In this document: one piece after another, positions 36,301 to 47,330 of the stretch
Numbering within the stretch: the first letter of the stretch is position 1
Layout: the number at the start of each line of letters is the position of its first letter
Notes under the pieces: model-generated
Seen by the model: the letters and a program-made list of their open reading frames with translations, nothing else
Told to the model about the DNA's origin: nothing
Databases searched by the model: none
Position numbers and translations under genes: made by a program
Source of the DNA: Isoetes taiwanensis
Lineage: Eukaryota > Streptophyta > Lycopodiopsida > Isoetales > Isoetaceae
Assembly: GCA_021234155.1 (NCBI GenBank)
Contig: JAJEKV010000035.1
Coordinates: 6,449,891 to 6,513,890 of the forward strand
Direction: 5' to 3'
DNA length: 64,000 nt

Positions 36301-36629
36301 AGATCTCAAAATACCTCTAATGCAATTCAGAGGGTGTGGACTTCTACATCCTCAAGTGCACAGAACCCAAATGCACACTTGAAGATTCATACAAAGATGG
36401 ATGGCGGCAAAAATTTGGAGTGCATGAGGTTATCTTAAGTGGACTGTATTATCAATTCTTGGGTAATTTCAAGTACATGTTGCTCACTAAACAACCCGAA
36501 GCCTCCATGCACAGCCACGTGGTAAGATATCCTAAAATTGATATGGACAAAATAGAAGGCACAGACATGTACAAAATTTCACTAGAGACCCATGAAAAAA
36601 TTATGGCTAGTCTCCCAATAACATTGTAA
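33374..36629 (+). pseudogene. DDE/RNase H-like transposase-type gene, broken
   Basis: The first exon (33374-34102) is lysine/arginine-rich. It contains a helix-turn-helix-like stretch (LNQTEVARLLSIPRKTISNA). An intron at 34103-34210 is GTAAGT...TTGCAG. After it come TFERLKPSFVRRKRERHTCCC, a frame slip, then cysteine-rich CNCHCDICGPGPECAAKEHI and CKKCGLERIRKC. In a new frame follow DFVPHNYIAHWQ, VSVIDFAENYSIK, THFYISDDKVHDSLFVEHC, WVWSDGCSS, then YFATVHGKGEHDGACAVIKR. After a 555-base intron (35776-36330) the tail is EGVDFYILKCTEPKCTLEDS. The D in VIDFAENY and the D in WSDG, with the HGKGEHDG block, look like acidic catalytic positions of a mobile-element family widespread in animals and early plants; I know it by pattern, not by name. 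Three stops and two frame slips kill the frame. Confidence 0.7.
35839..36198. mobile_element. About 360-bp foldback MITE in the transposase intron
   Basis: The left half reads CTGCAATTAATGCAG, TTCCCTATAACTTTTGATC and AAAGATCTTTCAAGTGATA. The right half carries the same words in reverse order and complement: TAGAAAGATCTTGAGG, GATCAAAAGTTATAGTAG and CTGCATTAATTACTGC. Most of the element therefore folds on itself. It sits inside the 35776-36330 intron. No target duplication resolved. Confidence 0.7.
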
Positions 36630-37139
36630 TTCTTTGAAACTTAACCAAATTGATGTAATTCGTTGCAAGTGATTTGTTGCTCCAGCACCTAAGCACGTAA
36701 GCACACATTTGTATATATATTAATAATAGTGAGGATGCACAAGGGTGGTGTGCATGGACACGTACTTCGAAATAAAGATTGAATTGTTGTTTAAGAATGT
36801 ACATTTGTGACATTGGAATAACATTCAATTATTTATTTTGGTACCATCACTATCCCAATATTCTTGGCAAAAGTATAGTGTCAAGGCATTTCCTCGATGT
36901 GACATGTGTCAATTCCAATGGTCATACGAAATATTTAAGCCTGATTACGAATTAATTGTTCTGGCGTGTGTGAGGTTTTTCGTACACTGACGCGCCTAAG
37001 CATAGGATTTAAGCACTAGGCGCCTAATCATAGGATTTAAGCTCTTCTTACAAGCTCACGCCCATTCTCCGCGCATTGTCAATTCCTTCGCCCAATTCAA
37101 TTCCTTCGGCCCTATTTCAATTCCTTCGCCGAAGCGAGC
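36630..37139. promoter_or_regulatory. Upstream region of the acidic gene, with repeats
   Basis: GCGCCTAAGCATAGGATTTA (36990) is repeated as GCGCCTAATCATAGGATTTA (37020). TCAATTCCTTCG occurs three times (37079, 37100, 37119), directly before the ATG at 37140. Such close repeats would be in the promoter and 5' leader if the gene is real. No TATA box is claimed. Confidence 0.35.
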
Positions 37140-37618
37140 ATGAAGCGAGCAGCTAGTGAGGAGCCGGAGGTGACCTCCAAGAGGCGCTTACTTGGCCTCG
37201 AAGAGGTGTTCCCTCCACTCTTCCCTCCAAGGCCCACTCTACTTGCCTTAAATCCTTCTGGTTCTTCTGATACTCTTATTCCGATTCCTCATTTTCTGAT
37301 TCTTCCGATTCCTCATTTTCTGATTCTTCTTATGAGGAATCAGAAAATGAGGAATCGGAAGAACTTTCTGCGCAGGAGTATGTCACGGCTATTCTTCAAG
37401 GGTGGGAAGGGGATTCCTCACAGAACGAGCGGTCTAGTGAAGAAGAAGAAGCCGAAGCTGACGAAGCTGAAGCTGAAGAAATTGAAGACGAATCCGCTGA
37501 ATTCGAGGAGTGCATGGCGCTGATAAATGGTACATGCATGTTTTATTTGATTTCTTGATCAATCATCTAACGGTTATTTATTGATTTTTTGTGTTGCAGA
37601 TGGTGATGTAGCTTGTTA
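37140..37618 (+). pseudogene. Small acidic, serine-rich two-exon gene with a frame slip
   Basis: ATG at 37140 opens MKRAASEEPEVTSKRRLLGL, a nuclear-signal-like start, continuing to about 37268. There the acidic frame is offset: YSYSDSSFSDSSDSS, YEESENEESEELSAQEYVTA, ILQGWEGDSSQNE, then EEEEAEADEAEAEEIEDES and EFEECMALIN. An intron fits 37530-37600 (GGTACATG...GTTGCAG), and the short last exon reads DGDVAC and a stop at 37616-37618. Joined codon phase across the intron is correct, which supports a real gene. The single slip near 37268 could be a mutation or a base error. The product would be about 150 residues, strongly acidic at the C-terminal half. The function is not recognised. Confidence 0.5.
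37300..37363. repeat. Perfect inverted repeat inside coding sequence
   Basis: Arms 37300-37326 and 37337-37363 are complementary (TTCCGATTCCTCATTTTCTG against CAGAAAATGAGGAATCGGAA) around a 10-base loop. The left arm also occurs in direct repeat at 37279-37302. In the acidic frame the left arm encodes SDSSFSDS and the right arm EESENEESEE, so both strands of one word encode polar, acidic protein. Confidence 0.9.
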
Positions 37619-37720
37619 GGGCCTCCAGCTTGCCTCCAGCTTTTTTTTTTTAATTGTTCTTGCCTCCAGCTTGCCTCCAGATTGCCTCCAGATGCCTACG
37701 GGCTTTTTTGTTACCATATG
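37619..37720. repeat. TTGCCTCCAG minisatellite
   Basis: TTGCCTCCAGC or a close variant occurs about six times between 37618 and 37692, interrupted by a T run. It sits right after the stop of the acidic gene and would be in its 3' UTR. Confidence 0.75.
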
Positions 37721-37991
37721 ACTGCAGCCTCGGGGTTTTTTTATTGTGAATAGTTGAAGCCACTGGGCATTTAATTTTCAAAAAGATTGTTATGATGTAC
37801 AGCCAAACAGGCTTTGAAAATATTTTTAACGTAAAAAAGTTTTTGATTCTACTTCCATCTGTAAATGATAAAGTTTTTGCTTCATTAATAAGACATCATA
37901 CCATGATATTTATAAACTCAGCCAACTTACATCAGAACTGTTCTCGAACTGTAAACCAAAGTGAAGAAAGAATAGCAATGCATATACTTAT

Positions 37992-38489
37992 CTACCTTGT
38001 TCTTTGTTTTGTTTCACATTTTGTTTTTTCCATTATGTAAAGAATGAATTCATTTGATGTTCTTACTTCTATTATCCATGCAGATAACAAACCATTGAAT
38101 TCTTGTACAGTTAAACTGTTCTCAACCTCTTCCAACATCATTTTCTGTACTTCAGAGGCCTTTTCATTGTCTTTCAGCTCACTTTCTACTGCTTCCAGAT
38201 TCTTTGTGATAAGTAAAACTGATTTTTCAATCTCCTGTACTGCATTCTCTAAGGTTTTTATGTTTTCATCACATGCGCTGATCTCATTTGATCCAGCTGC
38301 CAACTTTGGCTTTGCCTTCATTTCAGTTTTCCTAACATGTGCTACAACATCTACCTCTATTTTTACTTGTGGGTCTGTTTTTACTAGTGATATACACTTT
38401 AGCATGTCGCGACACAGGTGCTGATTTAGTGCTGATTGCCCTTCAAGCTGCCCTTCATTGCCCTTCCCTTGCCCTTTATTGCCCTTCAA
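37992..38489 (-). CDS. Unassigned coiled-coil exon or gene
   Basis: A 165-codon minus-strand frame starts MKGNKGQGKGNEGQLEGQ, encoded by a GCCCTT minisatellite that belongs to a dispersed repeat. It continues KIEVDVVAHVRKTEMKAKPK. From residue about 80 the sequence has heptad-like spacing (IKTLENAVQEIEKSVLLITK, NLEAVESELKDNEKASEV, MLEEVENSL). A donor-like GTAAGA follows IIE near 38067, so the part after it may be intron. No family recognised. The N-terminal part being repeat-derived suggests the true start lies inside or that the gene is a fragment. Confidence 0.35.
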   Translation of the reverse strand: MKGNKGQGKGNEGQLEGQSALNQHLCRDMLKCISLVKTDPQVKIEVDVVAHVRKTEMKAKPKLAAGSNEISACDENIKTLENAVQEIEKSVLLITKNLEAVESELKDNEKASEVQKMMLEEVENSLTVQEFNGLLSAWIIEVRTSNEFILYIMEKTKCETKQRTR

Positions 38490-38640
38490 AAAATATTGGA
38501 ATGTTCTTTATTTATGTATAATATAATGAGCATATTGGCAATGTGATTGCTGATCACACATGCTACCTATGAAGGTGCTGATTCAGTGCTTGAATTTCGT
38601 TTTTTTTGTATACCACTAGTAAAAAAACACCCTTGTCTAT
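38415..38640. mobile_element. Dispersed about 205-bp repeat, copy 1
   Basis: From TGCCCTTCAAGCTGCCCTTC to CCACTAGTAAAAAAACACCC this is nearly identical (about 93 percent by eye) to 49868-50090. The inner part is a GCCCTT(C) minisatellite and an AT-rich half (GCATATTGGCAATGTGA). Copy 2 starts AGGGTGCTGG and ends ACACCCT, so it may have very short inverted ends. No coding function of its own. MITE or SINE remnant. Confidence 0.75.
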
Positions 38641-39213
38641 TGTTGTGGTATCTTTGGCATTGCACAGCAAATGCAGTCCAGTTTACTTTGTGTTCCTCAG
38701 GTGCAACTATTGATCTAGTGCAATTTTCAAACGCAAAAGCAAGGACCAGTTGCTTTCTTACTTATTTGTTGTGACAATTCTTGTAGATTTTTCGGCAGAG
38801 TGTTTCCAACTTCTCTTGAAGATGCTCCTTTGCACAGTGCCATTTTATCTTTCCCTTGTTCAACTTCTTTGTCCAAACAGATTCTCAATCTCGATCCGTG
38901 ACATTATTTTCCTACCAAGTTTCTTCCTCGTGGGGCTTCACCCCCCGAATTGCACAGACCTCTGATGCTGTGAAAATCATCCGCGCTCCATGCCTCCATC
39001 ATCAACAGTCAAACACTGATCTGAGTTTTTGCGCCCAGGGAAAAAGGAGGGAGAAGGGTGTGACGGGCTTTGACGTCCGCGAGTTTCAGCACCTAAAGTG
39101 CTTAAAAGCTTCGCCAAAAGTTGTACCCCACTAGTGATTTTACACCCATATAACATCTAAAGATCGACGTCTGAGATTAAAACCTACAGCTAAATGCTGA
39201 GGACAAAGATGTT
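38641..39213. other. No gene seen
   Basis: Overlapping frames at 38547-38774, 38750-38965 and 38856-39134 have no family features and shift frame repeatedly. Confidence 0.4.
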
Positions 39214-39355
39214 AAGGTGTCTAGATAATGCCCTGTGACTCGAGGACGTTGGTGGGAAAAAAAAAATTCGGGTCACATGCGCGCCATGTGGCCACATGGT
39301 CCAAAAAATTTTTCCAGTGAACACACGAGGGTTAGGGCGTTATCGCCCTTAACAC
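39214..39355. mobile_element. GATAAC foldback element, copy C
   Basis: AAGGTGTCTAGATAATGCCC on the left and GGTTAGGGCGTTATCGCCC then TTAACACC on the right are inverted. The centre has a run of A, GGCCACATGG and a run of T. It matches copies A and B at the ends (CTAGATAAYGYCCTG) and gives the fullest view of the outer TIR, GGTGT...ACACC. Confidence 0.7.
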
Positions 39356-39438
39356 CCAGGTTTGAGGGTTTACACTAAAGATTTGCAGGCAGAGGCGGGG
39401 TCTGCAGACTTGGCACTGGCTTTGTTTTAGGCCACAAC

Positions 39439-41575
39439 AGGGTTTTTTTTTTTTTTTTTTTTATTATTAGGCAATAGATCGTGGAGGTCTAAGCATGGCA
39501 ATGAGCTATATTCTAGCTGGCAGTGCAATATGATTTTGCATTTTAACTTTTTGGCATTGATAGAAAGGCATGTTTATTTGTGAGTCAACTCTGAGGCAGT
39601 CATCAACTAAGAGACATTGTCTGGACATAGAAAATGTCCATGGGACTGGGTAGTAACTCAAGGGCAATGGTCCCCTCAGATATTATTATGTATGAGCATG
39701 GCTAAAGACTATTCCAGGCAAAAAATATTTTGGGAAAAGATTGATATGGAGCTTAACCCAAGGATTGATTTTGATTTTTAGACAAGTTGGTGGTGCTAGA
39801 AAGCATGGGTCCTTTTTCTTTTTTTAAAATAAAAGGAGTTGTCAAGATAATTTTTGGACATGTAAATAAATCTTTTGCTAACATTATGTGAAAACATACG
39901 CATGCATTTTTTCTTAATGCATGTTGGACATGTGGAGGTCAACATGCAAGTGTTGCATGCAACTTTTCTATTGCATATTGATCTTACGAGAGTGTTCATA
40001 GGCTTTGTGAAATGTGGATTTCCTATCTTACTTTAAGGCTCGACTATGGTTTGAAAATACAAATGTGGCCATTGTATTGAAGGAAATACAAGAAAAAGTT
40101 TTTTAGGGTATTGTGGTCATTTACGGCTATGGCGGGGAAGGCGGAATCTCTGTGGCGAGGGAAGGCAGATCATGGCGAGCTCTACCTTGAGTGCATATCA
40201 CGCTAGCGACCAAATTTGCAGATGGATCTCTTAGGCCAAGACAGATCTTATATCAAACACCTGATTGCTAGCTATGGAAACACTCTGTTCTTTTCTATCA
40301 AAAAATAATGTGCTTCAATGCAAGCATGATCCTACTATATTCCTTGATGTTTTGGGGCTGCTAAATCCGTGTACTAGAAGATCGATGCTAAACAGAAAAG
40401 CTAATGCAGTGGCAAAAAAATGTGGCAAAGGCTAGGACAAGAAATGGGCTTCATTTCTGATGTATTGCAAGACCTCGGAATCGCAAGAGGAAGGACTTTA
40501 CACCGCAAATGCCCGGACATAAATCAAAGGAAGTTTAATGCATTGCGGTGAGAAGATATGAAGATCATCTATCTCCACAAGTTGTGAATATGGCGTAGGA
40601 GGTTCCCATAAAAATCGGGTTTTTAATCTTTGAATTGTTTTTGGGCTCTCTAGAGAACATAAGCGTTTGCATTATGAGTGCGGCATATGCTTATGCTTTT
40701 CGATAATTCTATCAAACACTTAGTCTACTTGATTTGAATGATCACATAACTGTGAGGGACTTTGCATTATTGAAATCAGCTAAAGGCGAGGGACTTTGCA
40801 TTATTGAAATCAGCTAAGGAATAATATTAATTTTAGCAAGTTTCTGAGAGGGTACTACTACATAATGCATAAGCATAGATAATGGCAGTGGCTAATATAT
40901 TCTCCTTTCATTTTCTCTTGCTAATTCTAACTCAGGGCAAAAGGCACAATGGGTAATCAGTGATGAACTGAAAATCCCAATGTACCTTTTGGCCCTTGCC
41001 CCTGATCTGGATTTTCACGCTAAGCGAGTCTTGATTGATTATCAGTCAGTGCGGGATTTTCTTCCCATTGTTCCTTTTGCTTATGTAGTTGGAGTTGGCT
41101 AGAAGAATGATGGTGTTTTGGAAGAGTCTATAGCTGAGAAACAATCTTGGTGTCCGCAAGTTCATCTACGTGACAAAAAACGGAGTCAAAAGCGGTTGTA
41201 AATGTCAACTTTTGTTAAATCTAGAATGCATTTATATTTCTGAATTTTAAACATGAAACACAATAGAAAGTTATTTAAGGTTGAAGGCTTTATTTTCAAC
41301 TTCATAGCTAGTTGTGAGATGCATGTGTTATACAAATGATTTCTATTGAAATAAATTGCTACTTATGCGGATGTAAACTTTGACCATATGAATTTATACA
41401 AACCGCACAAAGTTATTTAAGGGCTATTTGGACGGATGTTATGGTTGAGTAAAATGGGTAAAAGATACTATCTTTGGATAAACTCGGTCACGGTAATAGG
41501 ATGATAATACCAGCGATGGATTGACCGAGGTGGATGTTGGATCTAGGTTTACTAGGTCTTTACCGGTTTTTTTAG
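39439..41575. repeat. 2.1-kb direct repeat, first copy
   Basis: Starts AGGG plus a long T run, then ATTATTAGGCAATAGATCG. Ends ACTAGGTCTTTACCGG plus a short T run. It matches 42253-44347 almost base for base, roughly 95 percent by eye, with clustered small indels. It contains small exon-like pieces but no full gene. It lacks TG...CA ends. Confidence 0.95.
40936..41205 (+). pseudogene. Unidentified exon-like piece within the 2.1-kb repeat
   Basis: After CTAACTCAG (acceptor-like), the frame reads KAQWVISDELKIPMYLLALA, PDLDFHAKRVLIDYQSVR and DFLPIVPFAYVVGVG, then a TAG at 41100. Protein-like reading continues after the stop (KNDGVLEESIAEKQSWCPQV). In the second copy (43706 on) the same region has extra frame breaks. 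No family is recognised. Probably a retroposed or transduplicated gene piece. Confidence 0.4.
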
Positions 41576-42252
41576 ATACTTCATTACAGGAGATATCCGT
41601 GTGTTGTCTTTTGCCCATTTCTATTTTGTGCAGTGTTTATGTAATCCTAAGCTTATACTTAGGAAAAGTATTCATATCTGGCGATTCGTCATATATGATA
41701 GTGGATGATACAAATTAAAAATAAATAATGAAAACATACTGAAGTTTTGATGTTTGTTAGGATGAAGAGGAGGAATACATAAGGTTACCTCCAACATGGA
41801 TAGCTGCAATTGCAAACAACAATAATGTTGGCCATTTGGCCTACTTTACATATGCCAGTTGGCTGCCAGTTGGCTTTCTATTTATGTCATGGCCAGTTGG
41901 CTATGAAAGTTCATTTACGTAGACTTGAGAATGACCAACAGGTTTCTAATCCAAATTTGAGAGCAACGGATTGATGCTAGTATGGGCAGTGCACATGCAT
42001 TGGACTAAAGATGAGGCTTTTGCAAAACAATGCGTGTTCCATATGGATTGCTGGCTGCGCACAATAGTGCTGCAACTCCTGAACACCCATTTATCAAGGT
42101 ATGTTTTGACATCTTCTAAAGAATTTCTATAAAGTTGCTATCAAAGTTATGGGATGAGGCATAACCCCTGCTGTGGCAGTGGGGGTTTGCCATCCCCATG
42201 GTCACAGAATATAGAATTAAGGTGTGTTAGCCCTCATTCCACGGTAGGTGGT
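41576..42252. other. Spacer between the two 2.1-kb repeats
   Basis: 677 bases with no coding assignment. GCCAGTTGGCT occurs three times within 41860-41905. There is no primer-binding site after the first repeat. A purine-rich GGTAGGTGGTAGGG stands before the second. Confidence 0.6.
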
Positions 42253-44347
42253 AGGGTTTTTTTTATTATTAGGCAATAGATCGTGGAGGTCTAAGCATGG
42301 CAATGAGCTATATTCTAGCTGGCAGTGCAATATGATTTTGCATTTTAACTTTTTGGCATTGATAGAAAGGCATGTTTATTTGTGAGTCAACTCTGAGGCA
42401 GTCATCAACTAAGAGACATTGTCTGGACATAGAAAATGTCCATGGGACTGGGTAGTAACTCAAGGGCAATGGTCCCCTCAGATATTATTATGTATGAGCA
42501 TGGCTAAAGACTATTCCGGCAAAAAAAATATTTTGGGAAAAAGATTGATATGGAGCTTAACCCAAGGATTGATTTTGATTTTTAGACAAGTTGGTGGTGC
42601 TAGAAAGCATGGGTCTTTTTCTTTTTTTAAAATAAAAGGAGTTGTCAAGATAATTTTTGGACATGTAAATAAATCTTTTGCTAACATTATGTGAAAACAT
42701 AAGCATGCATTTTTTTCTAATGCATGTTGGACATGTGGTGGTCAACATGCAAGTGTTGCATGCAACTTTTCTATTGCATATTGATCTTACGAGTGTGCAT
42801 AGGCTTTGGGAAATGTGGATTTCCTATCTTACTTTAAGGCTCGTCTATGGTTTGGAAATACAAATATGACCATTGTATTGAAGGAAATACAAGAAAAATT
42901 TTTTTAGGGTATTGTGGTCATTTACGGCTATGGCTGTGGCGAGGGAAGGCGGATTTTGTGGCAGGAAGGCAGATCATGAGCTCTACCTTGAGTGAATATC
43001 ACACTAGCGCCGGATTTGTAGTTGGATATCTTAGGCCAAGGCTATGGAAACACTGTTCTTTTTACGTCTAAAAATAAGGTTCTTCAATGCAAGAATGATC
43101 TTGCTATATTCCTTGATGTCTTGGGGCTGCTAAATTCGTGTACCGAAGGTTGATGGTCATGGTCAGCGAGAAAAGCTAATGCAATGGCAAAAAAATGCAC
43201 GACAAAGAACCGGGGCTCAAGAAATGGGCTTCATTTCGATGCATGCAAGACCTCGGATTCGCAAGAGGAAGGACTTTACCCGCAAATGCCGGACATAAAT
43301 CAAAGGAAGTTTAATGCATTGCGTGAGAAGATATGAAGATCATCTATCTCCATAAGTTGTGAATATGACGTAGGAGGTTCCACATAAAAATCGGGTTTTT
43401 AATCTTTGAATTGTTTTTGGGCTCTCTAGAGAACATAGCGTTTGCATTATGAGTGCAAAGCATATGCTTATGCTTTTCGATAATTCTATCAAACACTTAG
43501 TCTACTTGAATCTGAATGATCCGTAACAGCAGGGACTTTGCATTATTGAAATCAGCTAAGGCAGGGACTTTGCATTATTGAAATCAGCTAAGGAATAATA
43601 TTAATTTTAGCAAGTTTACAGAGGGTACTACTACATAATGCATAAGCATAGATAATGGCAGTGGCTAATATATTCTCCTTTCATTTTCTCTTGCTAATTC
43701 TAACTCAGGGCAAAAGGCACAATGGGTAATCAGTGATGAACTGAAAATCCCAATGTACCTTTTGGCCCTTGCCCTGATACCGTTTTCACGCTAACAGGGT
43801 ACTGATTGGCTGCAGGTACGGGATTTTCTTCCCATTGTTCCTTTTGCTTATGTAGTTGGAGTTGGCTAGAAGAATGATGGTGTTTTGGAAGAGTCTATAG
43901 CTGAGAAACAATCTTGGTGTCCGCAAGTTCATCTACGTGACAAAAAACGGAGTCAAAACTGGTTGTAAATGTCAACTTTTGTTAAATCTAGAATGCATTT
44001 ATATTTCTGAATTTTAAACATGAAACACAATAGAAAGTTATTTAAGGTTGAAGGCTTTATTTTCAACTTCATAGCTAGTTGTGAGATGCATGTGTTATAC
44101 AAATGATTTCTATTGAAATAAATTGCTACTTGTACAGATGTAAACTTTGACCATATGAATTTATACAAACTGCACAAAGTTATTTAAGGGCTATTTGGAC
44201 AGATGTTATGGTTGAGTAAAATGGGTAAAAAGATACTATGCTGGATAAACTCAGTCTGGTAATAGGATGATAATACCACTGATGGATTGACTGAGGTGGA
44301 TGTTGGATCTAGGTTTACTAGGTCTTACCGGGTTTTTTTTTTTTTAG
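42253..44347. repeat. 2.1-kb direct repeat, second copy
   Basis: Second copy, offset 2814 bases from the first. It begins AGGG then a T run and ATTATTAGG. It ends ACTAGGTCTTACCGGG and a 13-base T run. Differences from copy 1 include a changed tract at about 43790-43815 (TACTGATTGGCTGCAGG) where copy 1 has a longer word, which looks like repair or local mutation clustering. Confidence 0.95.
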
Positions 44348-47330
44348 CAGGGTTGCCTAACCCGAGCTGCCCCTTTTGCTGCAATTCTGGATATACCACA
44401 TGTCGTGCCACGTAAGCTAAAAAAATTCTTGTCCATCAGATCTTTTATTTTCGGTATCAACGGTTCTGAAAATTCTAAAAATCCAGTAATTTCCTTCCCA
44501 CTCCTTCGTGTGTCGGCTTCCTTCTCTTCGCGGCTTTTTCTTTTTTTTTTTATTTTCCAGTTTTTTTTGGGAGCTTTTCATCTGGAGCTCCTTCGCAAGC
44601 CGATTCTCCGAAACGAAGTCAACCCACAGAAGATTTACAGCAAAAGAATCTCAGAGTTTTGTTAGCTAGGGTTCGGAGATTTGATTTCCGTTTCTAATTC
44701 TTGTTAATAAGTCCTATTGTTCTAACCGTGTTTTCTTTTTCTTCTGTAGTTTGGACTGAATCCACATTTTGGGGCCCGAATAGTTGCACATAACGATGCA
44801 AAATAATGAGCAGCATTTGTTCATGCTTTGAAGTTGCTCATTTATATATGAAGCTCCAAATTAGAACCATGCAATGCAATACTGGATTTGCCACGTCCCT
44901 AAATTTTTGCTCTGACTTATGGCATCACACTGAATATTTAGACTCTCACTGAATATTTAATAATGTTTTCTGGTTTTCAGTGCAGGTACGACATCGGCTC
45001 CTGCATCTTCCTGAATTGGTGGTTTTGGAAGCTACTTTTTAGCAGCATGATCAATGCAGTAGGATGAATCTAAGTGCAAACTCAATCATGAACTGCCATT
45101 TGAGTTATCTAGTTCATTGGAGATGCATACAGTTCTGTTCTTGCACTTTGGAAGGTGTGTATTTTATTATAATTCAGTGCTTGCTTTCACATACCTGTCT
45201 AATGTTGGGGAGCAGCAGTTGTGAAATAAGGAACTTCTATCTATCTATCGTTCTTCTAAGAACATTTTGACCATACCAGGTAGTGAACTTTTCAATGAAC
45301 TGAGAAATGGTCTATCAGAAGTACAATGGGATGATGCAAGTTCAGAGAAGAATATCTCTTTGGGATTGCAGAGTGCCCTTCTAGGACGATGTCCAATGCG
45401 CATTCCACTCTGGGAAGTTTGATTTGAAGTAGAAATGATTTAGAGCACATTCCACTCTAGGAAGTTGGATTTGAAGAAACGTAGAAATTATTTAGAGTAT
45501 ATGCAAGTTGTGTTCAATACAGATGGACATTGGCTTCAAAATTTGGCATCTTCTGCTCATATCCTCGTTCACCAGGGTTTAAGTCCACATAGCGTGGTTG
45601 ATATGCCGTCTGTCATCTCAGCTCTAGATATATACAGTCGCAGGGAACCTGAAAACATGAAAAGATCACATTTTGAAGCATAAATTTGAAGCAACTAGGA
45701 ATTATGCTTCTCTAAGGATGGCATGCATATCCTACCAAGTGATCCAGAAAACACTAGGTGTACTTTTTCTGTTCTTACTTCTACTTCCAGGTATTTCTTG
45801 AACATTCTCACCAACAATTATTTTACTCTCCAATTGTCATTCATGTGATGTCTTAGGTAATGCTACAACATGTTGCTAGTTGCAATCTTTTACACATGCA
45901 ATAAAGGTTACCCAATTTTCCTTAATAGTTTAATGCTGATTTGAATCTCTATAGCACATTTTGTTGGCTCCGCAAACATTTCCAATGCAGCTTTATGATT
46001 TGTTATAGAGCACCCATGTAGTCTCACCATATAAAGCACCTGCTGTCCTTGGCGAGCATCCTAGCTTTTACATTGCAAAACCTCATTAGTGTGCTGGCCT
46101 ACTCTTTTATTCCTTCAATTTTTTTGCTTGAGGGTCCTGTTTTACATGATGTCCCTTGATAGATCTCAACAGAATCAGTGTCTCAATGTGATCAGTACAA
46201 GTTGGCGAGGAATCATGGATTTTGATTTGGAGTGCTCTTGCATGACATGATGCAAATCAGCAGCATATTGCTCCGTCAAGTGAACTCTGAATGTGGCAAT
46301 TTCCTGTCCACGGATACATTTGCTTAGAGCTCCCATATCTACCATACCTCAAGATCTCTGCAGAACATTGACAAAAGGTTATAAGGTTGGATTGGGAGAT
46401 TCAAATAATTTTAGTGCTGCATTGGTAAATCATCCATATGCAAGAGAATATGCACAACTAGTGAGATGAATTTAATGTAATTTACATGTTGGAGTCTACA
46501 GACCTTCCATAATCAATTAGAACATGTTCGATTTTGTTATTGTAACAGCTGCGCCCATTTAACTTTTTGGAAACAGGTTTCCTCTTCTTTTGCACGCAAA
46601 AAATAGTGACTGTTCAATATATACATCTTCCTCAAATCCAGAATGTACATGATGTTCACGATCCATGATTTTGCTTCAGCAAAATAACACCTGGTAGACA
46701 ATATTAACAGGTTGAAAGAATCAGCACATATGTTGTCTATACCTTTTGTCCAGTAATTGAGTTTTGTCAATCAACATAATATTTTTGAGTGCAACTGGAA
46801 AGAGAAATTGGAATAGAACTTATGAGGTAGTTTTGGCCCAAGAACAGGTACTCTATATTAGACAACAAATTAGACAATAAATAATAAATAGATGGAATAG
46901 TCTCTTCAGATTTTAAAAAATGTTATTACTTGCCTATGAGCATTGGTGGATTTAGTTACCCTATTGAGCAATAAATATCTATAGAGGTCTATGCTAAGGA
47001 TGTTATTATGGAATCCATTTCTAAGTAAATCTATGTCAGTTGTCCACTGGCCATCTACCACGAACTTTATCTGCTTAGACACACAAGAAATGCATGAGAC
47101 AACCTACATGATGACATCATTAATGGTTAAATTAGATGCTCAATGGAACTTGCTACAACAGCAATGTCATACAAGAAAAGAAGCAAACTTGTCCTACTTC
47201 AATCAGGCTTTGTTTACATCTACTTTTAGTATGAGGTATAACAGAGGCCTTACCATGTTTACATCTACTTTTAGTATGAGGTATTACAGAGGCCTTTACC
47301 AACGTCTGTGAAGAAGCATGCCCAAATGAA
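44348..47330. other. No recognisable gene; small tandem duplications
   Basis: 45410-45515 contains a 49-55 base near-duplication (TCCACTCTGGGAAGTTTGAT / TCCACTCTAGGAAGTTGGAT). 47216-47300 repeats GTTTACATCTACTTTTAGTA twice, 51 bases apart. Frames at 45300-45420 and 45465-45683 look mildly protein-like but belong to nothing I know. Confidence 0.4.

Noticed and set aside
39439-44347. LTR retrotransposon with 2.1-kb LTRs
   Set aside because: No TG...CA ends, no primer-binding site after the first copy, no target duplication and no coding DNA in the 677-base interval. Kept as a direct repeat only.
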